A stretch of DNA of 64,000 bases from Lolium rigidum. Its lineage: Eukaryota > Streptophyta > Magnoliopsida > Poales > Poaceae. Within the stretch, counting starts at the first letter, position 1; each line of letters starts with the position of its first letter. Below the pieces are notes generated by a model, which made no database searches, was not told where the DNA came from, and saw only the letters and a program-made list of their open reading frames with translations. The position numbers and the translations under genes were made by a program. Shown here in pieces: positions 22,443 to 32,401 of this stretch. The DNA is taken from positions 281,912,715-281,976,714 of the forward strand of contig NC_061510.1 in the NCBI RefSeq assembly GCF_022539505.1. Reading direction: 5' to 3'.

Positions 22443-23268
22443 ATTCCGTAGTATTGGACCATAATTAGAATTGAAAAACCGGCAGAATTGCGTCCTCTTA
22501 CTATGCTACAAGATGAAGTCATGGTACCTGTAATTTTAAACCCTAGCGGGGAAGATGCCGAGCCGGTGGCGCGCCTTTCCAAGGTCGTCGATCTGCGGGG
22601 GGGCTTCGCGCGCGGTCGGCGGCGTCGACATGCGAAACAACCACCGGCGGCGACGGACGTGCCGGCAACAACCGCCGACGGCCGGGCCGGCAACAACCGC
22701 TTGCGTTCAACCTAGCGACGGCGTGGAACAGCTCGATCGGATCTCCGAGTGCCGATGAAAACGATGCATGCAATGGGAGCTAATCACGGTGATTAGCTTA
22801 GCACGTGGGACCCACCCACGTGGGGTCGTCCGTATAGATACGCCCGTGCCCCGTATACCCATACGAGTCTTGCACTGGGCTTGGATATGGGTTTCGGCGG
22901 GCAGCACAAAAAAAACAAAATCGGGACCACCGTACCCTTCGGCGATAAGTCGCGAGTTTGGAGAGGGTGCGCACCGAAGCACACCTCTTATATAAGACCT
23001 TTGTCGCTACTAGTTTGAATGCCTTGTATAAATCACGAGTATAGTGAAGATATTTGATTGCAAGACACCGACACGATAATATCATGGAAAATATAGCACC
23101 CTCTTTGATTTATATGTCTCTTGTGGATCACAAGATATCATTTATGCTTTTAATTCGTCAAAGACAACAGTACCCGCTATCGGCTACACTTGAAGATGAA
23201 CTCAAAGAATTTTTTTGAAATATGTCCAAATGGTGTCTACAAATTTCGTCATAAGATAGTGGGGGCAC
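22443..23268. other. upstream flank of the FAR1-like gene; possible element end
   Basis: GC-rich promoter-like DNA to about 23000, with CTTATATAAG at about 22987-22996. No inverted copy was found near 13-15.6 kb, so the end of the putative Mutator element is undefined. From about 23040 the DNA may already belong to the LTR element whose terminus starts at 23269. Confidence 0.35.
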
Positions 23269-23760
23269 TGTAGAGCAACAGTGCCTCGCGTCAGACAAGC
23301 CATCATGGTCCAGCTACATCACGCATCGTAGGCTACGGGCGAAGACAGCGGACGCCTAGCGCACGTCGCTGAGCACGTCATGTCTCCGCTGACCTCGGAA
23401 GGACGGACACGCCCTAACGGCTGGTGACGCCAGCGCCTCGGGAAGGAACGGGGAAGCCGGAGCCGGCGGGCCCGGCCAGTAGACTCTAGGGACTTCCTTG
23501 TAAAGTAACCGGCACTATATAAGCCGCACTACCCCTCCTGTGCGGGGGACGATCGACCAACTCTCATTTCATACTTAGCACCGCTCGGGAGAAAGGCCTT
23601 CTTCTACCTCCAACCCTCTCTCAAGCCGGACACAGCTCAAGGAGCACCATTGTACTATCTCTTACATCATATACACTCTAGAGCAGTAGTAGGGGTGTTC
23701 TCCGTACGAGAGCCCCGAACCTGGGTACGTCGCTGTGTGGCTCGTGCCCATACCCGCATC
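23269..23760 (+). mobile_element. LTR fragment of a retrotransposon
   Basis: AGTGGGGGCAC, a polypurine-tract-like sequence, directly precedes TGTAGAGCAACAGTGCC at 23269, as at the start of a 3' LTR. Inside are an LTR-style promoter (ACTATATAAGCCGC near 23515) and GAGAGCCCCGAACCTGGGTA near 23710, phrasing common in cereal Gypsy LTRs. No second LTR and no coding region were found, so this is a truncated or solo remnant. Its right edge is approximate. Confidence 0.5.
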
Positions 23761-23998
23761 CGAAAACCATCGCAAGCCATAGGCAGGAACCACCCAACTT
23801 AAGCCATCCTATGGCATATGCCACGACGATACCACGACATTCCTCAAGACAAATAATTCCTCCAATTATTGAACTACATTCAGCTACAAGTCTCACTTTA
23901 TACAACCCACATCAAACTTCTCCATGAAAAACAGCACAATAATCCGGCACATAGAGACCAATCAGTGTACTCCACGTAGCACCGCCTGCCCTTCCTGT

Positions 23999-24007
23999 CT
24001 ATTTAAG
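23999..24007 (+). promoter_or_regulatory. TATA-like box of the F-box/Kelch gene
   Basis: CTATTTAAG lies 66 bp upstream of the preferred ATG at 24073. No better TATA box lies within 150 bp. Confidence 0.45.
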
Positions 24008-24072
24008 CCTCCTGGCAGCGAGTGAGCCATCCGTGCCAAGAAGCAAGCTTTCTCTCACGAAAAACAAACAAA

Positions 24073-25158
24073 ATGATGAACGCAAAGCACATCGACCTCA
24101 TCCCGGGGATGCCCGACGACGTCGCCGTCGACTGCCTGGCGCGCGTCCCGCACGGCGCCTTTCGCTCGATGCGGCGCGTCTGCCGAGGGTGGAAGAGCGC
24201 CGCCGCGGCGCCGGACTTCGCCCTGGCCCGTGCGGAGGCAGGCGCCAACGAAGATCTCGTCTTTCTTCTGCAGTTCTGCAACCCGGCCGCCGGGGACGAC
24301 GGTGGCCCCAAGGACGGCGACGCGCCGGAGAACTCCCCGGCCTACGGCGTGGCCGTGTACAACGTCACCACCGGGGAGTGGCACCGCGAGCGCGAGGCGC
24401 CGCCGATGCCGATGTTCGCGCAGTGCGCGGCCGTGGGGACCCGCCTCGCGGTGATGGGCGGCTGGGACTCCAAGACCTTCGAGCCCGTGGCGGACGTCCA
24501 CGTGCTCGACGCCGCCACCGGCGTGTGGCGCAGGGGCACGCCGATGCGGTCGGCGCGGTCCTTCTTCGCGTGCGCGGAGGCGGGAGGCAAGATCTACGTC
24601 GCCGGCGGCCACGACAAGCTCAAGAACGCGCTGAAGACCGCGGAGGCGTACGACGCGGTGGCCGACGGCTGGGACCCGCTCCCGGACATGTCGGAGGAGC
24701 GCGACGAGTGCGACGGCATGGCCACCGTCGCCGGCGACCGGTTCCTGGCCGTGAGCGGGTACCGCACGGGGCGGCAGGGCGGGTTCGAGCGCGACGCGGA
24801 GTGGTTCGACCCGGCGACCCGCGAGTGGCGCCGGCTGGAACGCGTGCGCGCGCCGCCGTCGGCGGCGCACGTGGTGGTGCGCGGCCGGGTGTGGTGCATC
24901 GAGGGCACGGCCGTGATGGAGTGGCGCGGGGAGCGCCGAGGCTGGATCGAGGTGGGTCCCTACCCGCCGGGGCTCAAGGCCGGCACGGCGCGCGCGGTCG
25001 CCGTCGGTGGCGGCGAGCGTGTGGTGGTCACGGGAGCAATCGAGTCCGGCGGGCACGCGCTGTGGGTGTTCGACGTCAAGTCCAAGAACTGGACCGTGGT
25101 TCAGCCGCCGGCGGAGTTCGCCGGCTTCGTCTTCTCCGTGGCTTCCGTCCGCGTGTGA
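24073..25158 (+). CDS. F-box/Kelch-repeat protein, 361 aa, intronless
   Basis: The start is the first ATG (24073, MMNAKHIDLIPGMPDDVAV); the open frame upstream has no ATG. Residues about 8-50 form an F-box (LIPGMPDDVAVDCLARVP, then MRRVCRGW), which recruits the protein to SKP1-cullin-F-box ubiquitin ligases. Residues about 95-330 carry Kelch-type blades with GG pairs at VMGGWD (about 126) and VAGGHD (about 176) and the spaced W/Y pattern (VYNVTTGEW, VHVLDAATGVWRRG, AEAYDAVADGWDPLP). Length and layout match the plant KFB group, whose Arabidopsis members target phenylalanine ammonia-lyase or type-B response regulators for degradation; which target applies here cannot be read from sequence. The coding region is very GC-rich, as in many grass single-exon genes. 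This is the only clearly intact host gene with a recognisable domain. Confidence 0.93.
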   Translation: MMNAKHIDLIPGMPDDVAVDCLARVPHGAFRSMRRVCRGWKSAAAAPDFALARAEAGANEDLVFLLQFCNPAAGDDGGPKDGDAPENSPAYGVAVYNVTTGEWHREREAPPMPMFAQCAAVGTRLAVMGGWDSKTFEPVADVHVLDAATGVWRRGTPMRSARSFFACAEAGGKIYVAGGHDKLKNALKTAEAYDAVADGWDPLPDMSEERDECDGMATVAGDRFLAVSGYRTGRQGGFERDAEWFDPATREWRRLERVRAPPSAAHVVVRGRVWCIEGTAVMEWRGERRGWIEVGPYPPGLKAGTARAVAVGGGERVVVTGAIESGGHALWVFDVKSKNWTVVQPPAEFAGFVFSVASVRV

Positions 25159-25442
25159 CCGTCCCCCGTCTCCATTGCCCACGCCCGACCAAGAAGACTA
25201 CTACTAGTGAGTCTGTATGTGAGTTCTTGAGTTGCAGTGCTTTTGCCGTTGATGGATCTGAGATCCTGCGCAACGACTACAAGAAATTGGGGAAAACAAA
25301 AAAACGGAGGAATCATGGTGTTGAGACAGTCTAGCTAGTACTACCTTTTTTCTGTTGTTGAGACAGCTTGGTGTTTTTAGTTCCAAGATTTGGGATTGTT
25401 CTTGTGAGATGTGTATTATCATCAATCAGTCAATCAATCACT

Positions 25443-25548
25443 GTTCCTCCGGTTCATATTAATTGACTTTAATATGAATGTATCTAGATACATTTTAGTT
25501 GTAGATACATCTATATTGAAGTCAATTAATATGAATCGGAGGGAGTAC
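25443..25548. mobile_element. Stowaway-type MITE
   Basis: About 27-bp imperfect terminal inverted repeats: left TTCCTCCGGTTCATATTAAT, right (reverse complement) CTCCCTCCGATTCATATTAA. CTCCCTCCG is the hallmark Stowaway (Tc1/mariner-type) terminus. The whole 105 bp folds into one hairpin. It lies about 290 bp past the F-box gene stop, in its 3' flank. A TA target duplication is not clear. Confidence 0.8.
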
Positions 25549-26530
25549 ATATATTTTTGTTAGATGAAACATCATGGTGTGTATGGTTTCTCTGTCAGCT
25601 CATCAACGCCGGCGTGCTAGCAAATGTCTAGGAATCGCCGGTGGCTGCCGCCGTTGAGCTGTCAGCTTTACGCTACTGTTTTGTTCATTTTCTATTTGCC
25701 CGAAACCCGGAGGCTGCCCGCCATTGGTACGAGCTGGACGGCGGCCGCTAAAGCAGAGGAAGGGTTGACATGACTTGCACTCAACGCAACGGCGAATCAG
25801 CCAGCCATCCGTCTTCTTCCTCAACGTCGCCATCGTCTAACCGGGTGAACAGTAGGCTGATAAGGTCGCCGCCGATTATGGCGTCCGTGCTCCGCTCACC
25901 ATCCTGAACCATTCGTCGCCCCTATCTCGCACGGATCGCTATTAAACTGCAGCGACTTTTAATTATTTTTGGAGAGAAAGCTTCAGTCGGAAGCAGCTAG
26001 GTTGCTGTTACCTGTTAGCTGTATGTATCCATCTGTTTTCTTGGCATGGACGACGTGAACCAAGCTTGCGAGGTATGCATCCACATCGTGCCATGCCGGG
26101 ACGATTGATTGCGAGGACGATGAGTTTGCTGCCACATCTGTGCTAATCACCACCTCCCGTGCCAAACTACGGCCAGCTCAATCAGTCCTTGTTTATTCTA
26201 GGGACTGTCTAAATATTATCTAGCTGAAATTACAATTGGCTATAAGTCAGGTTTTTTCCTCGTGTTCATCACCCCATTCCCCCGTCCCCGCTCAGTCTTC
26301 ATGCTGAAACGCAAATGAAAAAATGTTCATTATGACTCTGGTTTTTATTTCTGGTTTTACCAAATCGAGACTGGCCTATGCACCGAAACTTCAGCCTTCT
26401 TACACACCCCCGAAGTTATCAAAACAAAGTCCAACTTACACACTGAGAAACAAACAGAGAGGAGGAAGAAGGAAAGATTGAGCAAATATTTCTTTGTGGA
26501 ATATATAAGCTCCAGTCTTCTTAGTGATCT
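25549..26530. other. intergenic, nothing recognised
   Basis: Mixed-composition DNA with no convincing gene. A 60-codon minus-strand frame at 25983-26165 (WHDVDAYLASLVHVVHAKK) is not similar to any family I know. Confidence 0.4.
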
Positions 26531-26545
26531 ATACGGATCTTGCGG

Positions 26546-28007
26546 CAAGGTAAGCTACTCTCATATGGAGGTCGGCTGGTCCTTACTAATTCTGTACTCA
26601 CAAGCCTACCTATGTTTTTGCTATCCTTCTTGAAAATTCCAAAAGGGGTTTTGAAAAGATTGGATTTCTACCAGTCTCGTTTTTTCTAGCTGACTGACCA
26701 ACATAAATGAATATACCGATTAACCAAATGGAATATTATATGCAGATCCAAAGATCAAGGAGGACTAGGCATTGAGGTACTTGACATTAAGAATAGGTGT
26801 TTATTAAGTAAATGGCTTTTTAAACTACTTAATGAGGAAGACGTATGGCAGGAGCTATTACGCAATAAGTATCTTAAGCATAAAACGTTGTCACAAGTAA
26901 TGGCGAGGCCATTAGACTCTCCTTTCTGGAAAGGTCTCATGAGAGTAAAACATGACTTCTTCGAGAGAGGTTCTTTTGTTGTGCAAAATGGTAAATCCAC
27001 CAGGTTCTGGGAAGATACTTGATTAGGAGAGACGCCGTTATCCGAACAATATCAATCGCTATATAATGTGGTACGCCGAAGAAACGTTTTGGTGGCTGAT
27101 GTGTTAACAAGTAATCCTTTGAATGTCAAGTTTCGAAGGACTCTTTCCGATACTAAATGGGTTGCGTGGATCCATTTGGTACATCTGTTAATTCTATACA
27201 TTTGAATAATGATGAGGATGAATTTGTTTGGAAGCTTACAACTTCTGGTAGTTTTTTCGTGAAACCTATGTATACTGATTTTATGAATGAACATACGGTC
27301 TATTTGAGAAAGTATATTTGGAAATTAAAGGTACCGCTAAAGGTTAAGATTTTTATGTGGTTCTTACACAAGAAAGTAATTCTCACGAAAATAATCTATC
27401 AACACGTAATTGAAATGGTTGTACGAAATGTGTCTTTTGTGACCACGACGAGTCAATCAACCATTTATTTTTTTGAGTGTCCCTTTTCTCGTCTTGTTTG
27501 GAGGGTAGGTCATATTACCGTTAATATTACCCCGCCAATAAATTATACGAATATGTTTGGTAATTGGTTGAATGTGGCTGATAAAGATACCAAAGCACGA
27601 ATTCGAGTAGGAACTTGTGCTATTGTGTGGTCCTTATGGAGTTGTAGGAATGATATTATATTTAACAGAAAATGAAATGCTCATTTTCTACTGATTATCC
27701 GCATGGCTACCCATTGGATCCACGAGTGGTCTTTCCTACTACCGGAGACGCAACATGCGCATATGAATTCTGGGTGCACCCGTCTGGAGACGGTTGCACG
27801 GGATATCTTCAACCAGGCTGGCTGGTGGCTTTCTAGACGATTACAAGATGCATAGGCGTTTTGTTCTGCTTATTCTTTTCCGCTGGTTGATTTTTATGAA
27901 CACTTTGTGTGATCCTTGTGGTGTAAACTTTGAAACATAAACTATGCAATAAAGGGCTGTGTGCATCAATTGATGCAGAGGCCGGGGTCTTCCCCATTTC
28001 GAAAAAA
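26546..28007 (+). mobile_element. 5'-truncated LINE with 15-bp target duplication
   Basis: ATACGGATCTTGCGG occurs at 26531-26545 and again at 28008-28022 directly after an A-run, so the intervening 1462 bp are a single target-primed insertion. The insert ends with CAATAAAGGGCTG, GCATCAATTGATGCAGAGGC and a short poly-A tract. It carries only the C-terminal part of a LINE ORF2, so it is dead on arrival. It is separate from the smaller LINE tail at 6.2 kb. Confidence 0.92.
26560..27840 (+). pseudogene. LINE ORF2 C-terminus (reverse transcriptase end plus zf-RVT), decayed
   Basis: Translation in sequential frames gives the end of a plant LINE reverse transcriptase (VLTSLPMFLLSFLKIPKGVL near 26610), then GGLGIEVLDIKNRCLLSKW, FWKGLMRVKHDFFERGSF and FWEDT followed by a stop where LG is expected. 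The zf-RVT region (27157-27675) reads FVWKLTTSGSFFVKPMYTDF, LKVPLKVKIFMWFLHKK and FFECPFSRLVW. Stops and frame changes occur near 26700, 27020, 27150 and 27675. The zinc-binding C...H...C pattern expected after IFMWFL is degraded. Confidence 0.8.
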
Positions 28008-28022
28008 ATACGGATCTTGCGG

Positions 28023-28552
28023 ATATCTTGATGTTGCACAAAGAAATAGAAGCATCTCAAAACATTTGCTATATGCTAAGTAAATTCTCAAGCCAAGAGA
28101 AAAATTTTAAGGACAGTGATATACTCAGATGCAACTGCTTAATGATAAGATGCCCACGTTCTCCAAAAGCATATGGATGGTACTTGCAATAATTACAAGC
28201 GGATGGTTCAATAGCAAGGTACTACATAAGCAGAAAACAGGGTTAATGGAATTATCAGGTCCGAGTATATTACTTACTGAAAACAGCCAACTGTAAGACT
28301 GCGTGCACATGCTAATTAGACCATATAGTATATCAGTTTACCAGGCATATAGCAAACAACAACGTTTGTTTGAACATTTTTTCAAACGGTTGGCATGTGA
28401 GCAAACCAAAGGCCGCTCCAAATAACCTCCATAAAATTGAGCAAACAAAATTGAGAAGAAGAGACTGAAAGAAAGACTAGAAAATCAAGTCAAAAGAGAA
28501 AATTTAACTGAGGTTGGGAGATTGAAGATGACTGAGCAGATAAAACTGCAAA
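28023..28552. other. intergenic, nothing recognised
   Basis: AT-rich DNA between the LINE and the hAT MITE. No gene-like frame. Confidence 0.4.
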
Positions 28553-28560
28553 CAAGTAAC

Positions 28561-29049
28561 CATTGTTCAAAAAATCGTCCGAGATACCGATTTATTGACT
28601 GATTTATCATGAATTGGATGGTAGCCAATAAGATTTTAGCATATCGGCTAATTTATCGTTGCACCGATATTTTGGCTAATTTTCAGTCTGATAGCCAATA
28701 TTTCGTCCGGTTTTGAGTCTGATGGCTGATATTTCGGCCAATTTTCAGTAGAGTTTCTTTCAAATTCGGTCTAGCAGTCGATATTTTCATCTTATTATCT
28801 TGGGGAATGATGCATTAGCTCCAAATTTCCATTCCTATTGATTCAAATGCAAGGAATCAAGGTAATACTTATGTTTAATATTATTTTTACATAGCATATT
28901 ATAGAAAATTTAGTGCAAAAAATTAGGATTTACAAAAAAATAAGCCGATAAATGACTGACCGATAAAATCGATTAATTGGTTGATAATCAATTAATCTCC
29001 GTTTTGGGGCAGACTGATAAGTTAACAATTAACGATTTCTTGAACATTG
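28561..29049. mobile_element. hAT-type MITE, 489 bp
   Basis: A perfect 8-bp duplication, CAAGTAAC, flanks the element (28553-28560 and 29050-29057), diagnostic of hAT insertion. Terminal inverted repeats are CATTGTTCAAAAAATCG on the left and, reverse-complemented, CAATGTTCAAGAAATCG on the right. The interior is composed of variants of GATTTATCGGCTAATTTTCAG/CCGATAT, a self-similar AT-rich sequence without coding capacity. Confidence 0.9.
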
Positions 29050-29199
29050 CAAGTAACTAATAGACTGGGATACTGAGAGAAGAATTGACCGGGCAAAGAC
29101 TGATGAAATAAGTGGTTCGTAAGAAAACCATACTGGTCCAATTTGACATCTTAATAATACAAAATACACAACCACACTTGTTGAGACTCGAAGCTTGCC

Positions 29200-29345
29200 A
29201 CTGAATTAACACACTAGCTTCATATCTGCACCGTGGATTCCAGAAAAGCTGTTGTAAACTGTGAACTGTGGAAAAGCTGATGTGAATTGTCAACTGTGGA
29301 TTATCTGGTAGTTGTTTGGTTGTGGCAACTGTGAACTGTGGGCTT
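29200..29345. repeat. PIF/Harbinger-like subterminal repeats
   Basis: AACTGTGAACTGTGG and variants (AACTGTGGAAAAGCTG, CAACTGTGGATTATCTGG) recur four to five times in about 130 bp, around TTGTTTGGTTGTGGCAACTG. This matches the subterminal style of plant PIF/Harbinger elements and lies next to Harbinger transposase remnants, so it may be one end of that element. Confidence 0.45.
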
Positions 29346-29663
29346 TGCTAGAAATATCTGTAATGCCCCTGAGAGACAGAGAGACTGTTTATATGCGAAT
29401 TGATCAGAAAACATTGATGTGCACCAATTGATATGTAAATCGCCATTTTGGGATAATATTTATAACTTTTTAACAATGTTCCATACTTATAGATAATATG
29501 AATAGAAAGTGATGTCCTCAAATAATTACAAGATAAACACACGTAGAAGACATGCTTCGCATAATAATGTTCTCGATCAACATAGATATTCTATTGCTCC
29601 CTCGCCATAAGCAAAGCATCAACGATCCTAGAACGCGATCCTACTCCGAACATTGTTCATGGA

Positions 29664-30040
29664 CTATTCATTCTCCACTTCTGGCTCGTCATCCCATTGT
29701 GTTTGTAGTGCTGCACATGCTGCTCCAGGTAGATCATCCTCATCTTTATCACACTTATCAAACTTATGGTCATACAATTTGCTATCACGAATAAAATTGT
29801 GCAATGTATACAAGCCATAATGATATGCTTCTGTGTACGAGGTGAGAAACTTGGCATTGCCTTCAATATACGCCACTTCTGCTTCAAGACTCCAAATGCA
29901 TGCTCTATTACATTGCAAAGAGACGAATGAAAGAAATTAAATATCTCATACTTCCCTCGAAGTGCACACCCACGGCGGGGACGAAACTGCGGTAGAAGGT
30001 AGTACTCCCTTTGAAAGGAGGATGGTAGATTTTGTCCATG
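29664..30040 (-). pseudogene. PIF/Harbinger transposase (HARBI1-like nuclease) C-terminus, frameshifted
   Basis: On the minus strand, LPQFRPRRGCALRGKYEIFN, then FFHSSLCNVIEHAFGVLKQK, then WRILKAMPSFSPRTQKHIIM give the C-terminal third of the DDE_Tnp_4 domain, including the glutamate-bearing N-V-I-E-H-A-F-G motif. A one-base shift near 29815 moves to LHNFIRDSKLYDHKFDK and a stop at 29664. Further upstream (30100-30250) no clean continuation is seen. Harbinger transposases cut and paste DNA with a partner Myb-like protein; no partner is visible here. Confidence 0.75.
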
Positions 30041-30716
30041 AATATTCTAATATTTAATGCAGTATAGAGATGCTAGCTAGCATTGAACAGAAATATTCAC
30101 ATTTGTAACAAACTAACAACATACAAAGGAGTTGCGCAGCTCACCAAGATATGGCAGCCTGTCGTTTTCCATGTGAATTCCCCAAGCAGTCAGCAGAACA
30201 GCTACCTGTTTCATTCCTGAGAACAGCTCCCCATCTTCTTCCCAATAGCTAGCACCACAGTTCAATTTACCCCAGCCTAATTGTGGAGTTCTTTAGGTCA
30301 GTAATAATTCAAGATTAGCATCCTCCGACCTTATGTCAGTTGCTTTTTCTTCGGGTTGATCGCAAGTGTGTTACGAGTTGCTTACATCCCTTGCAGGTAC
30401 GTGACCTTGGATGAGAACGACTTGCTTCGTCTGTTTCTGCCCCGCCCACCTTCGTTTCTGTGGACCAGGTACGTGACCTTCGACGAGGAAAATGTAATTT
30501 TCCCTCAATTTTCTTTTTTAATGTACTGAATTGACAAAAAATCACTAGGACTATATTGTAGACTCACCCCTTTTCTCTTGTTCTCTTATTGGGTAGTTAT
30601 TGTGGCAAACTATGGGGGTAAAAGAAAGAATTTACTCTATATTTGCCATAGAAAACTAATTTTATTTCCTGTCCTCATACTCTCTTTTTGGGCCCTGGGA
30701 GCACCTATCCAGCCCA
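30041..30716. other. intergenic with a short diverged duplication
   Basis: AGGTACGTGACCTTGGATGAG at about 30396 and AGGTACGTGACCTTCGACGAG at about 30468 are a diverged direct repeat. The rest is the pre-insertion flank of retrotransposon A, ending in the target duplication GCTGT at 30717-30721. Confidence 0.45.
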
Positions 30717-30721
30717 GCTGT

Positions 30722-31265
30722 TGTCGAGGGTGCTCCTCGGCAATGCCCTCCGATAGGGGCTTAGGGTTGGTGGAATCCTGCAAGCTGACACGAGACATCG
30801 GTTCACAGACAAGCGGGGAGAGCGATTTACCCAGGTTCGGGGCCCTCGATGAGGTAAAACCCTTACGTCCCGCCCTGTCTCGTTCTTGATTATGATGAAA
30901 ACAGGTTACAATGGGGTGCCGAATAGTTCAGCTGTAATCTCGTCGAGATGCTAGTTGCTAGGGTAACCTAGTTCTAAGCTTCTGCTGGCTAATATTGCTA
31001 AGGTTGATTGTCCCCCTCGATAACCCCTCTCCTGGCCTTTATATAGATGGCCGGGTCCCGAGAGGTCTAATCGAGTACGAGTAGGTTTACAGTAGATCTA
31101 TCTCCGATCTTTCCTTGTTCGGCTTCTTCCGTGCCTTGTACTCCAAGCAATCTTCCGCCGCACCGTCCTAGTGGCCCATCTTGCCATTGGGTACCTTCAT
31201 GGGCCTCCAGTTGGACTGTGTAGGGTAGAGCAACATTGATTACCCGAAGGGTAATGCCCACGTCA
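30722..31265 (-). repeat. 3' LTR of element A
   Basis: 544 bp. On the plus strand it runs from TGTCGAGGGTGCTCCTCGG to GGTAATGCCCACGTCA. It contains TTTATATAGATGG near 31038, part of the LTR promoter region (read on the complementary strand). Confidence 0.95.
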
Positions 31266-31723
31266 GTAGCCCCCGAGTGTCTAGCCGAACATAGTTCGGG
31301 TGGAGACTAGAGCATGTCTTCTTCCGAAGTTCTTCTCCTCGATCATCCTTGCCTTTCTTCTATCTTCTATCTTTTATCTTCTATCGGGTGCGCGTCAACG
31401 CTCCCGATGGGAGTAGCCCCCGAGTCTAGGTACGGATGCTTGCAATCCGTGCGTAGACTCAAGTTGTACTACTCGAACATCTTCTTCTGCCGAAGTTTTT
31501 CCTGCAAGTCTTTGTAGACCATCCGATACATTTTCTTTATGCAAGGGATAACGAATAATGTGCCCAACTTTTGTTGGTTAACTGCCGATGGCAAAACAAC
31601 GTTACCCTACACAGAATCAAGTCCCCGGGCATGATCCTGGAGTGCGAAAAAAAAATTTATCGGGTGCGCATTCAGCGCTCCCGATGGGAGTAGCCCCCGA
31701 GTCTGAGCATGGGCGCTTACGTC
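31266..31723. repeat. PPT and repeated hairpin/PPT-like cassettes of element A
   Basis: Directly inside the LTR is GTAGCCCCCGAGTG (minus CACTCGGGGGCTAC), the polypurine tract that primes plus-strand synthesis. The cassette CTCCCGATGGGAGTAGCCCC followed by CGAGTCT recurs at 31401 and 31678; the hairpin alone recurs at 32802. Each cassette joins a CTCCC-GAT-GGGAG hairpin to a second copy of the PPT-like sequence. Confidence 0.8.
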
Positions 31724-31823
31724 NNNNNNNNNNNNNNNNNNNNNNNNNNNNNNNNNNNNNNNNNNNNNNNNNNNNNNNNNNNNNNNNNNNNNNNNNNNNN
31801 NNNNNNNNNNNNNNNNNNNNNNN
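31724..31823. other. assembly gap, 100 N
   Basis: Exactly 100 N, the usual placeholder for a gap of unknown size. It falls just upstream of the antisense gene fragment of element A and between repeated cassettes, so missing sequence may be much longer than 100 bp. Confidence 0.99.
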
Positions 31824-31843
31824 TGGGCTGTAAGTATTAACCC

Positions 31844-32401
31844 ATGCTCTACTTTCTCGCCGAAGTTTTGAATATTCCTTTAACTGGTTCTTATTCCTTT
31901 CCAGTCGTAGCTTCAGATGTGACTGAGGAGAACAAGAAGATCCATGAAGAGGTTGAGGCAATGACTGATGTTGCGCACCCGAATCACGGTTTGTGGCAGC
32001 ATCGTCCGGAGGCTGTTGTCATGGCGAAGTTTAAGTATTGGGTGGGGAAAGCGCATTATTACTTTGATAAGTTCCACACTCATCTTACGATGGTTTGGAA
32101 GACCTTGTTTCCTCTGGATCAAGCACCCGAAAGCTTATCTGCCTTGTTCACCCGATTCAAGTCTCCCGAAAGGATTCGACAGCTGGTGCGGAAGGAACTC
32201 CTGGCTGGTGCGGAGGTTGCTTTTGCTTCAATATTGGCATGTCATCCATCTCTAGACTTGGGAGCCGTAGCAAACACCGAGAGGAGCTTAGGCCAGTATT
32301 ATGATGCCGCTAGAGGTCCTGCATACACCATTGTTTCTCGGATGGAGTCGTGCCTTGAGAATGACCTGAAGGCCCATTGGGACCGGGGAGCTCGACTATG
32401 A
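31844..32401 (+). CDS. Antisense gene fragment of element A (C-terminal part)
   Basis: Open frame on the strand opposite to gag-pol. It reads VVASDVTEENKKIHEEVEAM, then HLTMVWKTLFPLDQAPESL, RIRQLVRKELLAGAEVAFAS, ILACHPSLDLGAVANTE and a stop. It aligns in order with the last exons of the antisense gene of element B (EENKRIYERVHAL, VWKTMFPLNAVPLP, VRSQVFAGAKCTLALVLACYPS). No ATG-anchored N-terminus is present because the preceding part is lost in or before the N gap. The first residues after the gap are probably intronic. Function is unknown; the helical, charged composition suggests a coiled-coil tail. Confidence 0.6.
   Translation: MLYFLAEVLNIPLTGSYSFPVVASDVTEENKKIHEEVEAMTDVAHPNHGLWQHRPEAVVMAKFKYWVGKAHYYFDKFHTHLTMVWKTLFPLDQAPESLSALFTRFKSPERIRQLVRKELLAGAEVAFASILACHPSLDLGAVANTERSLGQYYDAARGPAYTIVSRMESCLENDLKAHWDRGARL

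Noticed and set aside
24033..25334. Long alternative-frame and antisense open frames (over 370 codons) across the F-box/Kelch gene
   Set aside because: They are Arg/Gly/Ala-rich shadows caused by the very high GC of the real coding frame; none shows a domain.
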